Below are positions 8,699-17,935 of a stretch of DNA of 64,000 bases, piece after piece (positions within the stretch are counted from its first letter, which is position 1; each line of letters opens with the position of its first letter). The stretch covers positions 31,962-95,961 of the forward strand of contig CAZGOC010000004.1 of the NCBI GenBank assembly GCA_964527685.1, in the 5' to 3' direction. The translations under genes and the position numbers were made by a program. The notes beneath the pieces are model-generated. The model saw only the letters and a program-made list of their open reading frames with translations. It made no database searches and was not told the DNA's origin. The DNA comes from UBA7396 sp964527685. GTDB taxonomy: Bacteria; Patescibacteriota; Gracilibacteria; BD1-5; UBA6164.

Positions 8699-9733
8699 TT
8701 ATAATTTATAAACTATAAGTCAAATAGCACTTGTAATTATTCAAATAAGCCACATTCTAAAAACTATGGTTTCTTCATTCCATCAAATAGCTTCTAAATG
8801 ATGATGAAAAGGAGCTATACGAAAAATTTTTTTTCATTTTCTTAATTTTTTTGATGTAAGTTGAATTATTACAGACAATGTTTCAAGTATAAATAAACTT
8901 CAAATAATTATTAAAACAGGTATTGTATTTGTAAGCATTGCAATAATACCTAAATTTGCTCAAAGTGATAAACTTCAAACATCTCACATATAAAACTTAG
9001 CAGGTTTTATATTAAACCACAAAAATGCTACTAAAGCTCAAATAATTGATACACATAAAGTTGATAATAAATAAAGTCATTGATCGTAAGTGATATAAGC
9101 ATAAACTCAATATGCAAAAAGTAATAATCAAGGAGCAAGTCCATCAAGCCCATCAGTTATATTTACACTATTTGCTCAAGCAACTATCACAAAAATAAAT
9201 AGTGGTATAAAATAAATTCAAAGCTCTAAATTTATTCAAAAAGGTAGGTCAAGAAATCTTGTGCTCCAACCTAATTTATCATAAAACCACCAAGCTCAAA
9301 GTCAGGCAAATATAAGTAAAAATAACATTTTAAACCTTGCTGAAAGTCATTTAGTTCTTCAAATTCATCTTACATTTAAAAAATCATCAATTCATCATAA
9401 AATTCAAACAGAACATAGGGTAAATAATGTTAAATAAGTTTCTTTTTGGTTTAAAAGAGAATTATTTGTTATTCAAAATTTTTGTAATAAAATACTCACT
9501 CATACCATAAAAAATACTATTATTAAAATAATAGCACCTCACATAGTTGGAGTTCAAGTTTTTGATTTATGTAATTTTAAAAATTCAACAGCTTTTCAAA
9601 TAGTTGCTTCCTCTCTAATTTGTTTTCATATACGATGATGTTTTAAAAACTCTATAAAATATGGAATTATCAAAAATCAAACTAAAAAAGTTGCAAGAAA
9701 AAATGTAAAAATAGGAATTAAATGTGAATTCAT
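8699..9733 (-). CDS. mraY: Phospho-N-acetylmuramoyl-pentapeptide transferase
   Basis: MraY transfers phospho-MurNAc-pentapeptide to undecaprenyl phosphate to make lipid I. The 344-residue, polytopic protein has the usual signatures: LHKSKTGTPTMGGAIIL near 54-71, GGIDDFLNVRG near 116, NITDGLDGLAPG near 190, GDVGSLSLG and the C-terminal APFHHHLEAIG. Many of the glycines are UGA. With murE and murD in this window it shows that the cell makes its own peptidoglycan. The ATG is at 9731-9733; a minus-strand promoter (TTGCTT and a TATTAT box) may lie in the 37-bp element at 9772-9807. Confidence 0.95.
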
Positions 9734-9771
9734 AATTTTTTGTAAGTTAAATTTTATATATTAATAATATA

Positions 9772-9807
9772 AAAAAAACTATTTTAAGCAATATTTTTTG
9801 ATTTTAT
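9772..9807. repeat. Intergenic 36-37-bp element, copy 1
   Basis: Nearly identical, in inverted orientation, to 63743-63778 upstream of lepA. On the minus strand it reads AAAATCAAAAAATATTGCTT then AAAATAG and a T run. It lies in the mraY upstream region and may hold promoter parts. Confidence 0.6.
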
Positions 9808-9842
9808 ATAATTTTAAAAGTTAAAATTACAAATATATATAT

Positions 9843-9870
9843 TTGACAAATAATTATTTATTTGTATATT
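9843..9870 (+). promoter_or_regulatory. Promoter of the small gene at 9910
   Basis: TTGACA at 9843-9848, 16-nt spacer, TATATT at 9865-9870. Transcription would begin near 9877, which excludes the ATG at 9862 as a start and favours 9910. Confidence 0.65.
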
Positions 9871-9909
9871 AAGATTGTTCCAACTACTATTAAAAAAGGA
9901 GATGTAACA

Positions 9910-10197
9910 ATGTGTAATCTTGAAAGATACAATGCTACTCACATGACACCCAAAATTGTTTATGTTGCAAGTTTTAACATAGGAGGAATAAAAAATAAGC
10001 AAATAAAAAAAATATTTGCTGAATTTGAAAAAAAAAGAAGTTTTAAAAAAGTCGGTCTTGATTTTTTAAAAAATGATGGAATTCCATTTTATGATGGAGA
10101 CAAAAAAAGACTTCTTACAGGCGAATCTTTAAGTGCTAAGATATTAAAACAGCTTCTTTCACAGAAAGCAAAAATAGTAGCTTATGCATATTGATTA
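9910..10197 (+). CDS. Small protein of unknown function, foreign-looking, UGA stop
   Basis: A 95-residue basic protein, not recognised. It is preceded by AAAAAAGGAG, a strong Shine-Dalgarno of a kind nearly absent from this genome. All six glycines use GGA, GGT or GGC and none uses UGA. The frame meets UGA at 10195-10197, followed 10 nt later by a terminator hairpin (10208-10233). If UGA is read as glycine, translation would run to a TAA at 10318-10320, beyond the terminator and into dedA; so UGA is probably a genuine stop here. Recent transfer from a standard-code organism, or a phage/plasmid origin, is the simplest explanation. Confidence 0.65.
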
Positions 10198-10207
10198 ACC
10201 TCCCACA

Positions 10208-10233
10208 AAAAACCTCATAATTATGAGGTTTTT
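10208..10233 (+). terminator. Terminator after the UGA-ended gene
   Basis: AAAAACCTCATA-ATTATGAGGTTTTT, a nearly perfect hairpin with T tail, between the UGA at 10195 and the readthrough stop at 10318. Confidence 0.85.
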
Positions 10234-10294
10234 AAATTAGACAAAAAATATTATTTATATAATATATTAAATTTTAATTTAAATAATTTTAAAA

Positions 10295-10897
10295 ATGCAA
10301 TTAATTCAAGAAATATTTAATCAAATAGTTTTTTATTTTAAAGATTTAAATTATTTAACTATATTTATTTTAATGACAATGGAATCAAGTATTTTTCCAG
10401 TACCATCTGAAGCTGTTATGATACCAGCTTGATATTTATCAAAAACATGAAGTTTAAATTTATATTTAGTTATACTTACTTGATGAATTTGAAGTTTATT
10501 TTGAGCAATAATTAATTATTTTATACTTTGAGGATGGATAGGAAAAAGATTTTTATTAAAATATTGAAAATATATTTTAATAACTGAAAAAAAATATCTT
10601 AAAGCAGAAAAATTATTTGATAAAAATGATAAATTATATACTTTTTTATGAAGATTTATACCTGTAATTAGGCACTTTATATCAATTCCAGCTTGAATTT
10701 TTAAAATGAATTTATTTTATTTTACTATATTAACTACTCTATGAGCAACTATTTGGTGTGCTATACTTGCTTATGTTTGATATTATTTTTGAGAGCCAAT
10801 GGTTGAAATATTTCATAAATACACAAAAGAAGTAAGTATTTGAGTTATAATTATTTTTATAATTTGGTTTATTTATTTTGTTACAAAAAAAGATTAA
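10295..10897 (+). CDS. DedA-family membrane protein
   Basis: A 200-residue inner-membrane protein of the DedA/SNARE-associated family, thought to move lipid carriers such as undecaprenyl phosphate across the membrane. Family marks are MESSIFPVPSEAVMIPAGYL near 28-47, FGAIINYFILGGWIGKRF, and GRFIPVIRHFISIPAGIFKMN near 122-142 with the conserved arginines. Four or five hydrophobic segments are seen. A weak promoter (TTAGAC, 15-nt spacer, TATAAT at 10258-10263) lies just after the preceding terminator. Confidence 0.9.
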
Positions 10898-10986
10898 TTG
10901 TGATCTAATCCACTAAAAGTAAAGTAGAAAAAAAGACTATTCTACCTTTTTTAGTATATATAATATATTTTTAATTAAAAGTTATT

Positions 10987-11421
10987 GTGATAAATAAAGA
11001 TTGAAAAAAATTAGATAATACTCCTTTTGACTTAAATTTTGAATTATTAAAAATGTTTGATAATTTAAAAAATTATCATGAAAAATGAAAAGAAAGAGCT
11101 CTAAAACATTATTCAGTATATAGATTTGTAGAATTGTGAGATAAATCAAATTTAGAAGAAGCATATCATATAATTCAGGCTACTACTTATATATATAAAA
11201 GATTAAAAAAAATGAATTATATGCATAAAAAGAAAATTGGTTATATATTAAATTCTTTTTTAGAAAAATGAGAATTTGATGAACTAGATCATATACTACA
11301 ATTAGTTGATACCTCATATGAAGATGTTAAAATATGTTATATTCCAGACCAATCAAATAAAATTGATAAAATTTTAAGAAAAAAAGATGATGATGAAATT
11401 AAAGAACTTAATTTTGATTAA
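10987..11421 (+). CDS. Hypothetical protein, GTG start
   Basis: A 144-residue charged, helical protein with no family recognised. Segments such as ALKHYSVYRFVELGDKSN and EEAYHIIQATTYIYKRLKK look like packed amphipathic helices. The frame opens after an in-frame TAA; the only plausible starts are GTG at 10987 or an internal ATG near residue 26, and GTG keeps an otherwise similar sequence. UGA is used as glycine. It lies between dedA and the T-box leader, single on its transcript. Confidence 0.6.
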
Positions 11422-11525
11422 AATTTACATAAATACAGAATAATTAATAACAAGAATTTAAGTTTTTTTTAATTTTTTAAGTATAATAAAATTAAATGAT
11501 CAAATTTATTTGAAAGTAAAAATTT

Positions 11526-11552
11526 TTGACAAATAAAAATTATACTTATAAT
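11526..11552 (+). promoter_or_regulatory. Promoter of the T-box/ileS transcript
   Basis: TTGACA at 11526-11531, 15-nt spacer, TATAAT at 11547-11552, directly upstream of the T-box leader. Confidence 0.7.
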
Positions 11553-11559
11553 AATAACT

Positions 11560-11757
11560 ACATTAACAAAAGCGATTTTTTAAGTGGCTATCACCCACAA
11601 GCTGGAGGAAGAAAGTATTTTTTAAAATATTATTAGACCCTCTCGGAGTTTTTAAAACTCTAGTTAACAAAAAGAAAATTAAGCATAACCTTTGGTGGTA
11701 CCTTTCAATTATAATTGAACCAAAGCACAAAAATATTATTTTTGTGCTTTTATTTTT
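11560..11757 (+). ncRNA. T-box riboswitch, isoleucine
   Basis: The leader ends with the T-box motif TTTGGTGGTACC (11691-11702). CTTTGG before it pairs with CCAAAG at about 11720-11725 to form the antiterminator, leaving a TGGT bulge able to pair with the ACCA end of tRNA-Ile. The competing terminator AAAGCACAAAAATA/TATTTTTGTGCTTT lies at 11722-11750 with a T run. An S-turn-like AAAGTA occurs at 11612-11617. Candidate specifier codons are ATC at 11590-11592 or ATT near 11629-11634. Stem I seems short compared with Firmicutes examples. The downstream ileS gene supports isoleucine specificity: uncharged tRNA-Ile should allow readthrough. Confidence 0.85.
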
Positions 11758-11768
11758 AATTAAAATTT

Positions 11769-11999
11769 ATGAATAATAAAGAAATTTTTACTAATTACTT
11801 AAGTAAAATAAAAGAGTCTTTAGAAAAAGATGATTTTGCTTCACTTGACTATATTTTAGAATATATGTACACCTCTTGAGTACCAGATGAAATACTTGAT
11901 GAAATAGATGATATTTTGCAAGAAGTTACTTTATATATAGAGCTAAAAGAAGATGATTATAAAACTACAGCACTAGAATTTATAAAAGAATACGAATAA
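11769..11999 (+). CDS. Small acidic protein in the T-box/ileS operon
   Basis: A 76-residue, strongly acidic, helical protein (EILDEIDDILQEVTLYIELKE) with one UGA glycine. Not recognised. It is the first gene after the T-box terminator and 22 nt before ileS, so its expression should follow isoleucyl-tRNA charging. Any role with IleRS is inference from position only. Confidence 0.6.
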
Positions 12000-12021
12000 T
12001 TTATTTATTAACTACAAAAAA

Positions 12022-15000
12022 ATGTTTAAAGAAGTAAACCCTCGTCAATCATTTCCAGAACTTGAGAAAGAAATTATAAATTTTTGGAAAGAAAATGATA
12101 CTTTTAAAAAATCAATATCATCAAGAGAATGATGAGAGATTTTTAACTTTTATGACTGACCTCCATTTGCAACTTGAACACCTCACTATTGACATATACT
12201 TGCTTGAACTATAAAAGATGTAATTCCAAGATACCAAACAATGCTTTGAAAAAAAGTAGATAGAAAATTTTGATGGGATTGTCATTGATTGCCTATTGAA
12301 AATATTGTAGAAAAAAAATTACAAATTTCTTGAAAAGATGATATTGAGAAAAAAATTTGAGTTTATGATTTTAATGAAAATTGTAGAGTTAATGTTTTTT
12401 GATATGTAGATGAATGGAAAAAAACAGTAGAAAGAATGTGAAGATGGGTTGATATGGAAGATGATTATAAAACTATGGATAATTGATTCATGGAATCAGT
12501 TTGGTGGGTTTTTAAAACTATTTATGATAAATGATTAATTTATGAATGAAATAAAATAGTGCCTTATTGTCCTAGATGTACTACTCCTTTGTCAAATTTT
12601 GAAGTAAATCAATGATATAAAGACAAACAAAGTAAAACTGTTACTGTTAAATTTAAAGTTTCTTGAAGTGAAAGTAAATATATACTAGCTTGGACTACAA
12701 CTCCTTGGACTTTGTATTCAAACTTATGACTTGCTGTTTGAGAAGATATATTATACAGTGAAGTTTTAGATAGTAAAACTTGAGAAACTTATATACTTGC
12801 AAGTGAAAAAATAAAAGATTATTATAAAGTGTCAAAAAAGACCGGTCTCTCTGAAAGACCAGTCTCAGAGACAGATGATTTTAAAATTTTAAGAGAATAT
12901 AAATGAAGTTGTCTTGTTTGAATAAAATATGAGCCATTATTTAATGATTTTTTTGTGCAATTAAAAGATTTAAATCTTGATTTATGAACTAACATAAGAC
13001 TTTGACAAAATTCATATACAGTAGTTTTATGACATCATGTAACAACTGAAACTTGAACTTGAATAGTTCATATTGCTCCTGCTTATTGAGAGGATGACTT
13101 TGTTATTTGAGAAAAACAAGATTTATGATTTGTAGCACATATTGATGATAGAGGAAGAACTTTTAATTTACTTTCAAATAATAATATTTTTGTATTTGAT
13201 TTTAATGATTTTGTAATTGAAGAATTAAAAAAACAAAAATTAAGTGTAAATATTTCTACTATAAATCACTCATACCCTCATTGTTGGAGATGTGATACTC
13301 CATTAATTTATAGATGAATTAGTGCTTGGTATGTTGCTGTTGAGCAAATTAGAGATAAAATGATTGAAAATAATAAAAAAATTAATTGGAACCCAAAAGA
13401 AATAAAAACTTGAAGATTTTGAAAATGGGTTGAAAATGCTCGTGATTGGAATATTTCAAGAAATAGATATTGGGGAAGTGCTATACCTGTTTGGCAAAGT
13501 GATGATAAAAAAGAAGAAATTTGTGTTTGAAGTATAAAAGAACTTTATGAACTAAATCTTGATTTTGGTCAAATAAAAAGGGTGGAAAAGAAAAAAGGAA
13601 AAGTTGAAAAAAAATGTCATTCTGAATTTATTTCAGAATCTATTCAAAGCAAAGATCCTGAAATAAATTCAGGATGACAAGAGATTGAATATGATTATTT
13701 TTATACTAAAACAAATAAAGAAATTGATTTACATAAACATTTTGTTGATGAAATTTTAGTTAAAAACCCAAAAACTTGAAATACTTTAAAAAGAATTCCT
13801 GAAGTTCTTGATTGTTGGTTTGAATCATGAGCAATGCCTTATGCATCAGTTCATTATCCATTTGAAAATATGGAAAATTTCAAATTTCCTTGAGACTTTA
13901 TTTCAGAATGACTTGATCAAACAAGAGGATGGTTTTATACATTACTTATTTTAGGAACAGCCTTGTTTGATAATACACCATTTTTAAATTGTGTTGTAAG
14001 TTGAATAATTTTAGCTGCAGATTGAAAAAAGATGTCAAAATCTTTAAAAAATTATACTGATCCAAATATATTAATGGATAAATACGGAGCTGATGCTATG
14101 AGATTTTATTTGATGAATTCTCCAGTTGTTGAAGCACAAGACTTAAGATTTAGTGATGCTTGAGTTGAAGAAGTTATTAAAAAAGTTATATTGCCTTTAT
14201 GGAATACTTATAGTTTTTTTACAACTTATGCAAATATTGACAAATTTACTCCAAATAAATGAAATATTTATTATATAAGACATTGACAAACTGATAATAA
14301 TAAAAACTGAATAGTTAATTGATGAGATGATGATATTGATTTAAATAAAACTTGAATAGATGAAACTATTACTTTAGCAAAAACACTTTCATCATCAAAT
14401 TTAAAATTTGATGTAATTATTTCTTCTCCCATGAAAAGAACTGTTCATACAGCAAATTTAATTAAAAAACACCTTAATTATGATGTTGAAATAGTTTTAG
14501 ACGATAGTTTTAAAGAACAATTATTTTGAGAGTTTAAATGAATGTCTCATGATGAAATAGCACAAAAATATTGATGTAAAACAGATAGGGAATTGAGTGT
14601 TATTTATAGAAATAATAAACTTGAATGAGTAGAGAATTTTTCAAAAAGAGTTATTGATTGATATAAAAAATTAGAAGAAAAATATACTTGAAAAAATATT
14701 TTAATAGTATCTCATTGAGGTGTATTTAGACCTATAAATCAATATTTAAATGATTTAAATTTGGAACAAGCATTTTATGAAGTTCCTTGAGTTAAAAATT
14801 CTAAATTATATAAATTACCAAATTACAAAAAATCAAATTTACTTGATAAATGGATTATTTGAGAATTAAATTTACTAACTTGAAATGTATCAGATGCTTT
14901 AAATAACTATAAATTAAATTCATCAACAAGAGATATAATAAAGTTTATGGACAATTTAACAAATTGGTATGTAAGAAGATCAAGAAAAAGATTTTGGGGA

Positions 15001-15891
15001 GAAGAAATGACTCAAGATAAAAAAGAAGCTTATGAGACTTTATATGAAGTTTTGGTTGAAGTTTCAAAAATTATTGCTCCATATATGCCATTTATTTGAG
15101 AAAAAATTTATAAAGAATTAACTTCAAATGAATCAGTTCATTTAGAATTGTTTAGCACTGAAAATCCTTGATTTATTTTTGATGATTTAATAAAAAATAC
15201 TTCTTTAGTTCAAGAAATAATTGCTTTATGATTTCAAGCAAGATCAAATGCTAAAATAAGAGTAAGACAACCATTAAAATATATAAAAATTACTCATAAA
15301 CTAGATAAATACTTTGAAGAAGTAATAAAAGATGAATTAAATGTAAAAGAAATATTAAGTTTTAAAGAAGATGAAATTCCATCTCAAATATGTAAGCCAA
15401 ATGCAAAACTTATTTGACCAAAATTTGGGAAAGATGTAAAATTTATTATACAAGAAGCAAAAGCAGGAAATTTTAAACTACTTGATAATTGAAATGTTTT
15501 AGTTTGAGATTTTGAATTATTAAAAGAGGAGTTTGAATTAGAATTTGTATCAAATTGAAATAATGAAAATAATTTAGAATTAATTGAAAGTTCTAATTGA
15601 AAAATAATTTCTTTATCTACAGAAATTAATGATGAATTATTGCTTGAATGATATGCTCGTGATATTGTTAGACATATTCAAGAGTCAAGAAAAGAGGCTG
15701 ATTATAAAGTAGATGATAGAATTAATATTTATTTGTTTTCAGAAAATAAATTACTACAAAATATTTTAAATCAATTTTGAAGCTATATAGAAAAAGAAAC
15801 TTTATCAAAAATAGATGAGTTAAATTCATTTGATTTAGAAAAAGATTTAGAAGTTGAAGATTTAAAAATTAAATTGAGATTAAAAAGATAG
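12022..15891 (+). CDS. ileS: Isoleucyl-tRNA synthetase with inserted histidine-phosphatase domain
   Basis: A 1289-residue class I synthetase that charges tRNA-Ile. HIGH-like PHYGHILAGT is near residue 54, the editing domain (GHHVTTETGTGIVHIAPAYG) near 337, and KMSKS at 670-674. Between YANIDKFTPNKG and LDKWIIGELNLL, where the family has a short linker to the anticodon-binding domain, residues of about 748-930 form a complete histidine-phosphatase domain: YYIRHGQTDNN (R753-H754-G755), SSPMKRTVHTA, and IVSHGGVF (H898). All catalytic residues look intact. Two palindromic elements are also read in frame (12839-12865 and 13615-13679). It follows a T-box leader. Confidence 0.95.
12839..12865. repeat. 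Palindromic coding element in ileS (TGLxERPV type)
   Basis: AGACCGGTCT at 12839-12848 and AGACCAGTCT at 12856-12865, 7 nt apart, in frame as TGLSERPV. The same pair of palindromes occurs in lepA (62439-62468) and is read there in the same frame as TGLKIERPV. Confidence 0.8.
13615..13679. repeat. Palindromic coding element in ileS (CHSEFISES type)
   Basis: A 65-nt inverted repeat: TGTCATTCTGAATTTATTTC at the left pairs with GAAATAAATTCAGGATGACA at the right. It is read in frame as CHSEFISES...DPEINSGGQ within the connective region of IleRS. It closely resembles palindromic elements known from Rickettsia and other bacteria. Confidence 0.85.
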
Positions 15892-15951
15892 GTTTGAAAA
15901 TAATTAATTTTTAGTATAATCAATTTATAATTTATAAATAATTTAAAAAAA

Positions 15952-16851
15952 ATGTTTAAAAGAATAATTCTATTTTTACTTACAAATATTGCAGTTATTG
16001 CAGTTTTAAGTATAGTTATTTTTATTGTTGAAAGACTAACTTGAATCAAGATAAGTTGATATTCATCTAGTTATGTGTCTATATTTTTATATGCTTTGAT
16101 AGTTTGATTTACTTGATCATTTATATCTCTTGCTATTTCTAGATGGATGGCAAAAAGAGCTTACTCTATAGTTTTGGTTGACCTAAATAACATAAAAGAA
16201 TTTAATCCTAAAATGGAAAAAGTCTTGCAAACAGTAAAAACTCTAGCTGATTTAAATCATATAGTTATGCCTGAAGTTTGATTTTATGAAAGCAATGATC
16301 CAAATGCTTTTGCAACTTGACCTTCTAAAAATAAATCTTTAGTTGCAGTTTCAAGTGGATTACTTGATTTGATGAATGAAAACGAGATTGATTGAGTTAT
16401 AGGACATGAAATGGCTCATATACTTAATTGAGATATGGTTACTATGACTTTATTGCAATGAGTTTTAAATACTTTTGTTATTTTTGTATCAAGAGTATTA
16501 GCAAATATTTTTGACAATGTTACTGATGGAAAATTTTGAAATTTATGATACTTTTTAGTTAGTTTAGTTTTAGAAATGTTATTTTGAATTTTGGCTTCTT
16601 TAATTGCAATGTCATTTTCAAGATATAGAGAATTTAGAGCAGACGAGGGAAGTGCTAGATTTTTATGAAAAGACAAAATGATTGCTTGATTAAAAGCCTT
16701 ACAAAAAATGCAAAATATGGCTTGATGAGACAATGAAAAACTTGCAACTATGAAAATATCTACAAAAAAAAGAGGTTGAATTTTAAGTTATTTTTCATCT
16801 CATCCTGATTTAGAAGATAGAATTAAAAGACTTGAAAATTTAAGTATATAA
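15952..16851 (+). CDS. htpX: HtpX-type membrane zinc metalloprotease (M48)
   Basis: A 299-residue inner-membrane protease that degrades damaged membrane proteins. Two N-terminal helices (about 5-27 and 45-67) are followed by the zinc motif HEMAH at 152-156, two more hydrophobic segments, and the third ligand region EFRADEGSA near 227. Length and order match HtpX (about 290). UGA encodes glycine in GHEMAH's neighbourhood (DGVIGHEMAH). It lies 60 nt after ileS and may be read through from it; a terminator shared with the converging gene follows. Confidence 0.93.
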
Positions 16852-16873
16852 AAAGTGGGGAAACCCACTTTTT
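16850..16873. terminator. Bidirectional terminator between htpX and the resolvase-like gene
   Basis: AAAAAGTGGG-GAAA-CCCACTTTTT overlaps both converging stop codons and has T runs on both strands. Confidence 0.9.
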
Positions 16874-17255
16874 ATATTTTATATTCTTTATATTTTACTT
16901 TATTTTTATAGATAATATCTCTAATCATTTTTTCATTATTGTTTAGTTTAGAGGTTCAAGATTTTACTTCTAAAAAAATAATTTCTTTTAATTCTCAAGC
17001 AGATAATCAATCAAAAATTATATAATCAATTCATTTTCAAACAAAAGTCATATCACGAGGAGCATAGGGAAAGTTTGGTAAAAAAGGCAATACTTTTTCA
17101 TAAACTTCTCAAAGTATAACTGATTTTGATTTTTTTATAGATAATTCTCTTTGTTTTTTTAGAGTTTTATATTTTATAACTTTTCATATTAAAATTCATA
17201 TAAAAAGTCATACAATAACTCAAAAAATGAGTATAATTATTTCTTTTAATTCCAT
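16872..17255 (-). CDS. Membrane-anchored Holliday-junction-resolvase-like endonuclease
   Basis: A 127-residue protein with an N-terminal membrane helix (EIIILIFGVIVGLFIGILIG, about 4-23) and a PD-(D/E)XK-like core: DMTFVGKGIDYIIFDGLS, then EIIFLEVKSGTSKLNNNE near 92-109, where D and the ExK motif would bind metal. This matches the 'Holliday junction resolvase-related' family of short anchored nucleases. Its substrate is unproven. It is 9 nt downstream of mscS on the minus strand. Confidence 0.75.
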
Positions 17256-17264
17256 TTTTTTTAA

Positions 17265-17858
17265 TTATTTTTTCTTTGAAAAATTCTCAACAGCACTTGA
17301 TGTAATTGTTTCATTTGGGATTAAAACTATATGTCAAGCTTCTAGTTTTAGTCTTAAATAAATAAATCATATATCAATTACTTCTCACTCAAAAGTAGAG
17401 ATTTTTATTTTATCTCAAATCTCAAAAGGTCTATTTATTAATACATTTATAGCTCAAAAAATATTTGCAACAGTTTTTTGACTAGCTAAAGCTAAAGCAA
17501 GTCATCAAATTCAAGCTCAAGCAAGTAGTGCTTTGACATCATATCATAAATTTGAAATAATTGTAATAACTCAAAAAATCCAAACAATAGTTTTTAAAAC
17601 TTTATTTAGTATAGGAAGCATATGAGTTGAGATTGACTTTTTTGTAGAATTGTTACTTAATTTTTGGAAAATAAAGTTTAAAAAATTATTTATTAAGACA
17701 ATTATAGCAAATACAAGAGAAATATTATAAACTTTTTCTAAAGAAATATATTGATTTATTAATTTATTTATTTCATCAAGTCAAAAAATTCATTTATTTA
17801 AAATATACAAACTTCAAATAAGTAAAATCCAAATAAGTATATAAAAGTATTTTTTCAT
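17265..17858 (-). CDS. MscS-family mechanosensitive channel
   Basis: A 197-residue channel. Two helices at about 4-20 and 43-63 are followed by the pore helix GYDVKALLAGAGIGGLALAL near 104-123, then the beta domain (ASQKTVANIFGAINVLINRPFEIGDKI...; split: FEIGDKIKI and VLIPNETI). It is shorter than E. coli MscS (286) at both ends, lacking much of the C-terminal cage. It should release solutes on hypo-osmotic shock. Terminator at 17870 separates it from the next gene upstream. Confidence 0.88.
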
Positions 17859-17869
17859 ATTTTTAAAAT

Positions 17870-17899
17870 AAAAAAGTAATATTTTGATATTACTTTTTT
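17870..17899 (-). terminator. Terminator of the secreted protein gene
   Basis: AAAAAAGTAATAT-TTTG-ATATTACTTTTTT, a perfect 13-bp hairpin 37 nt after the stop at 17936. Confidence 0.8.
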
Positions 17900-17935
17900 G
17901 GTTTGATTAATCAAGTTTTTTAAGCATAAACTTTT

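Noticed and set aside
9862..9909. Upstream ATG at 9862 as start of the small gene
   Set aside because: It lies inside the promoter (-10 at 9865-9870), and the Shine-Dalgarno at about 9895-9901 serves the ATG at 9910.
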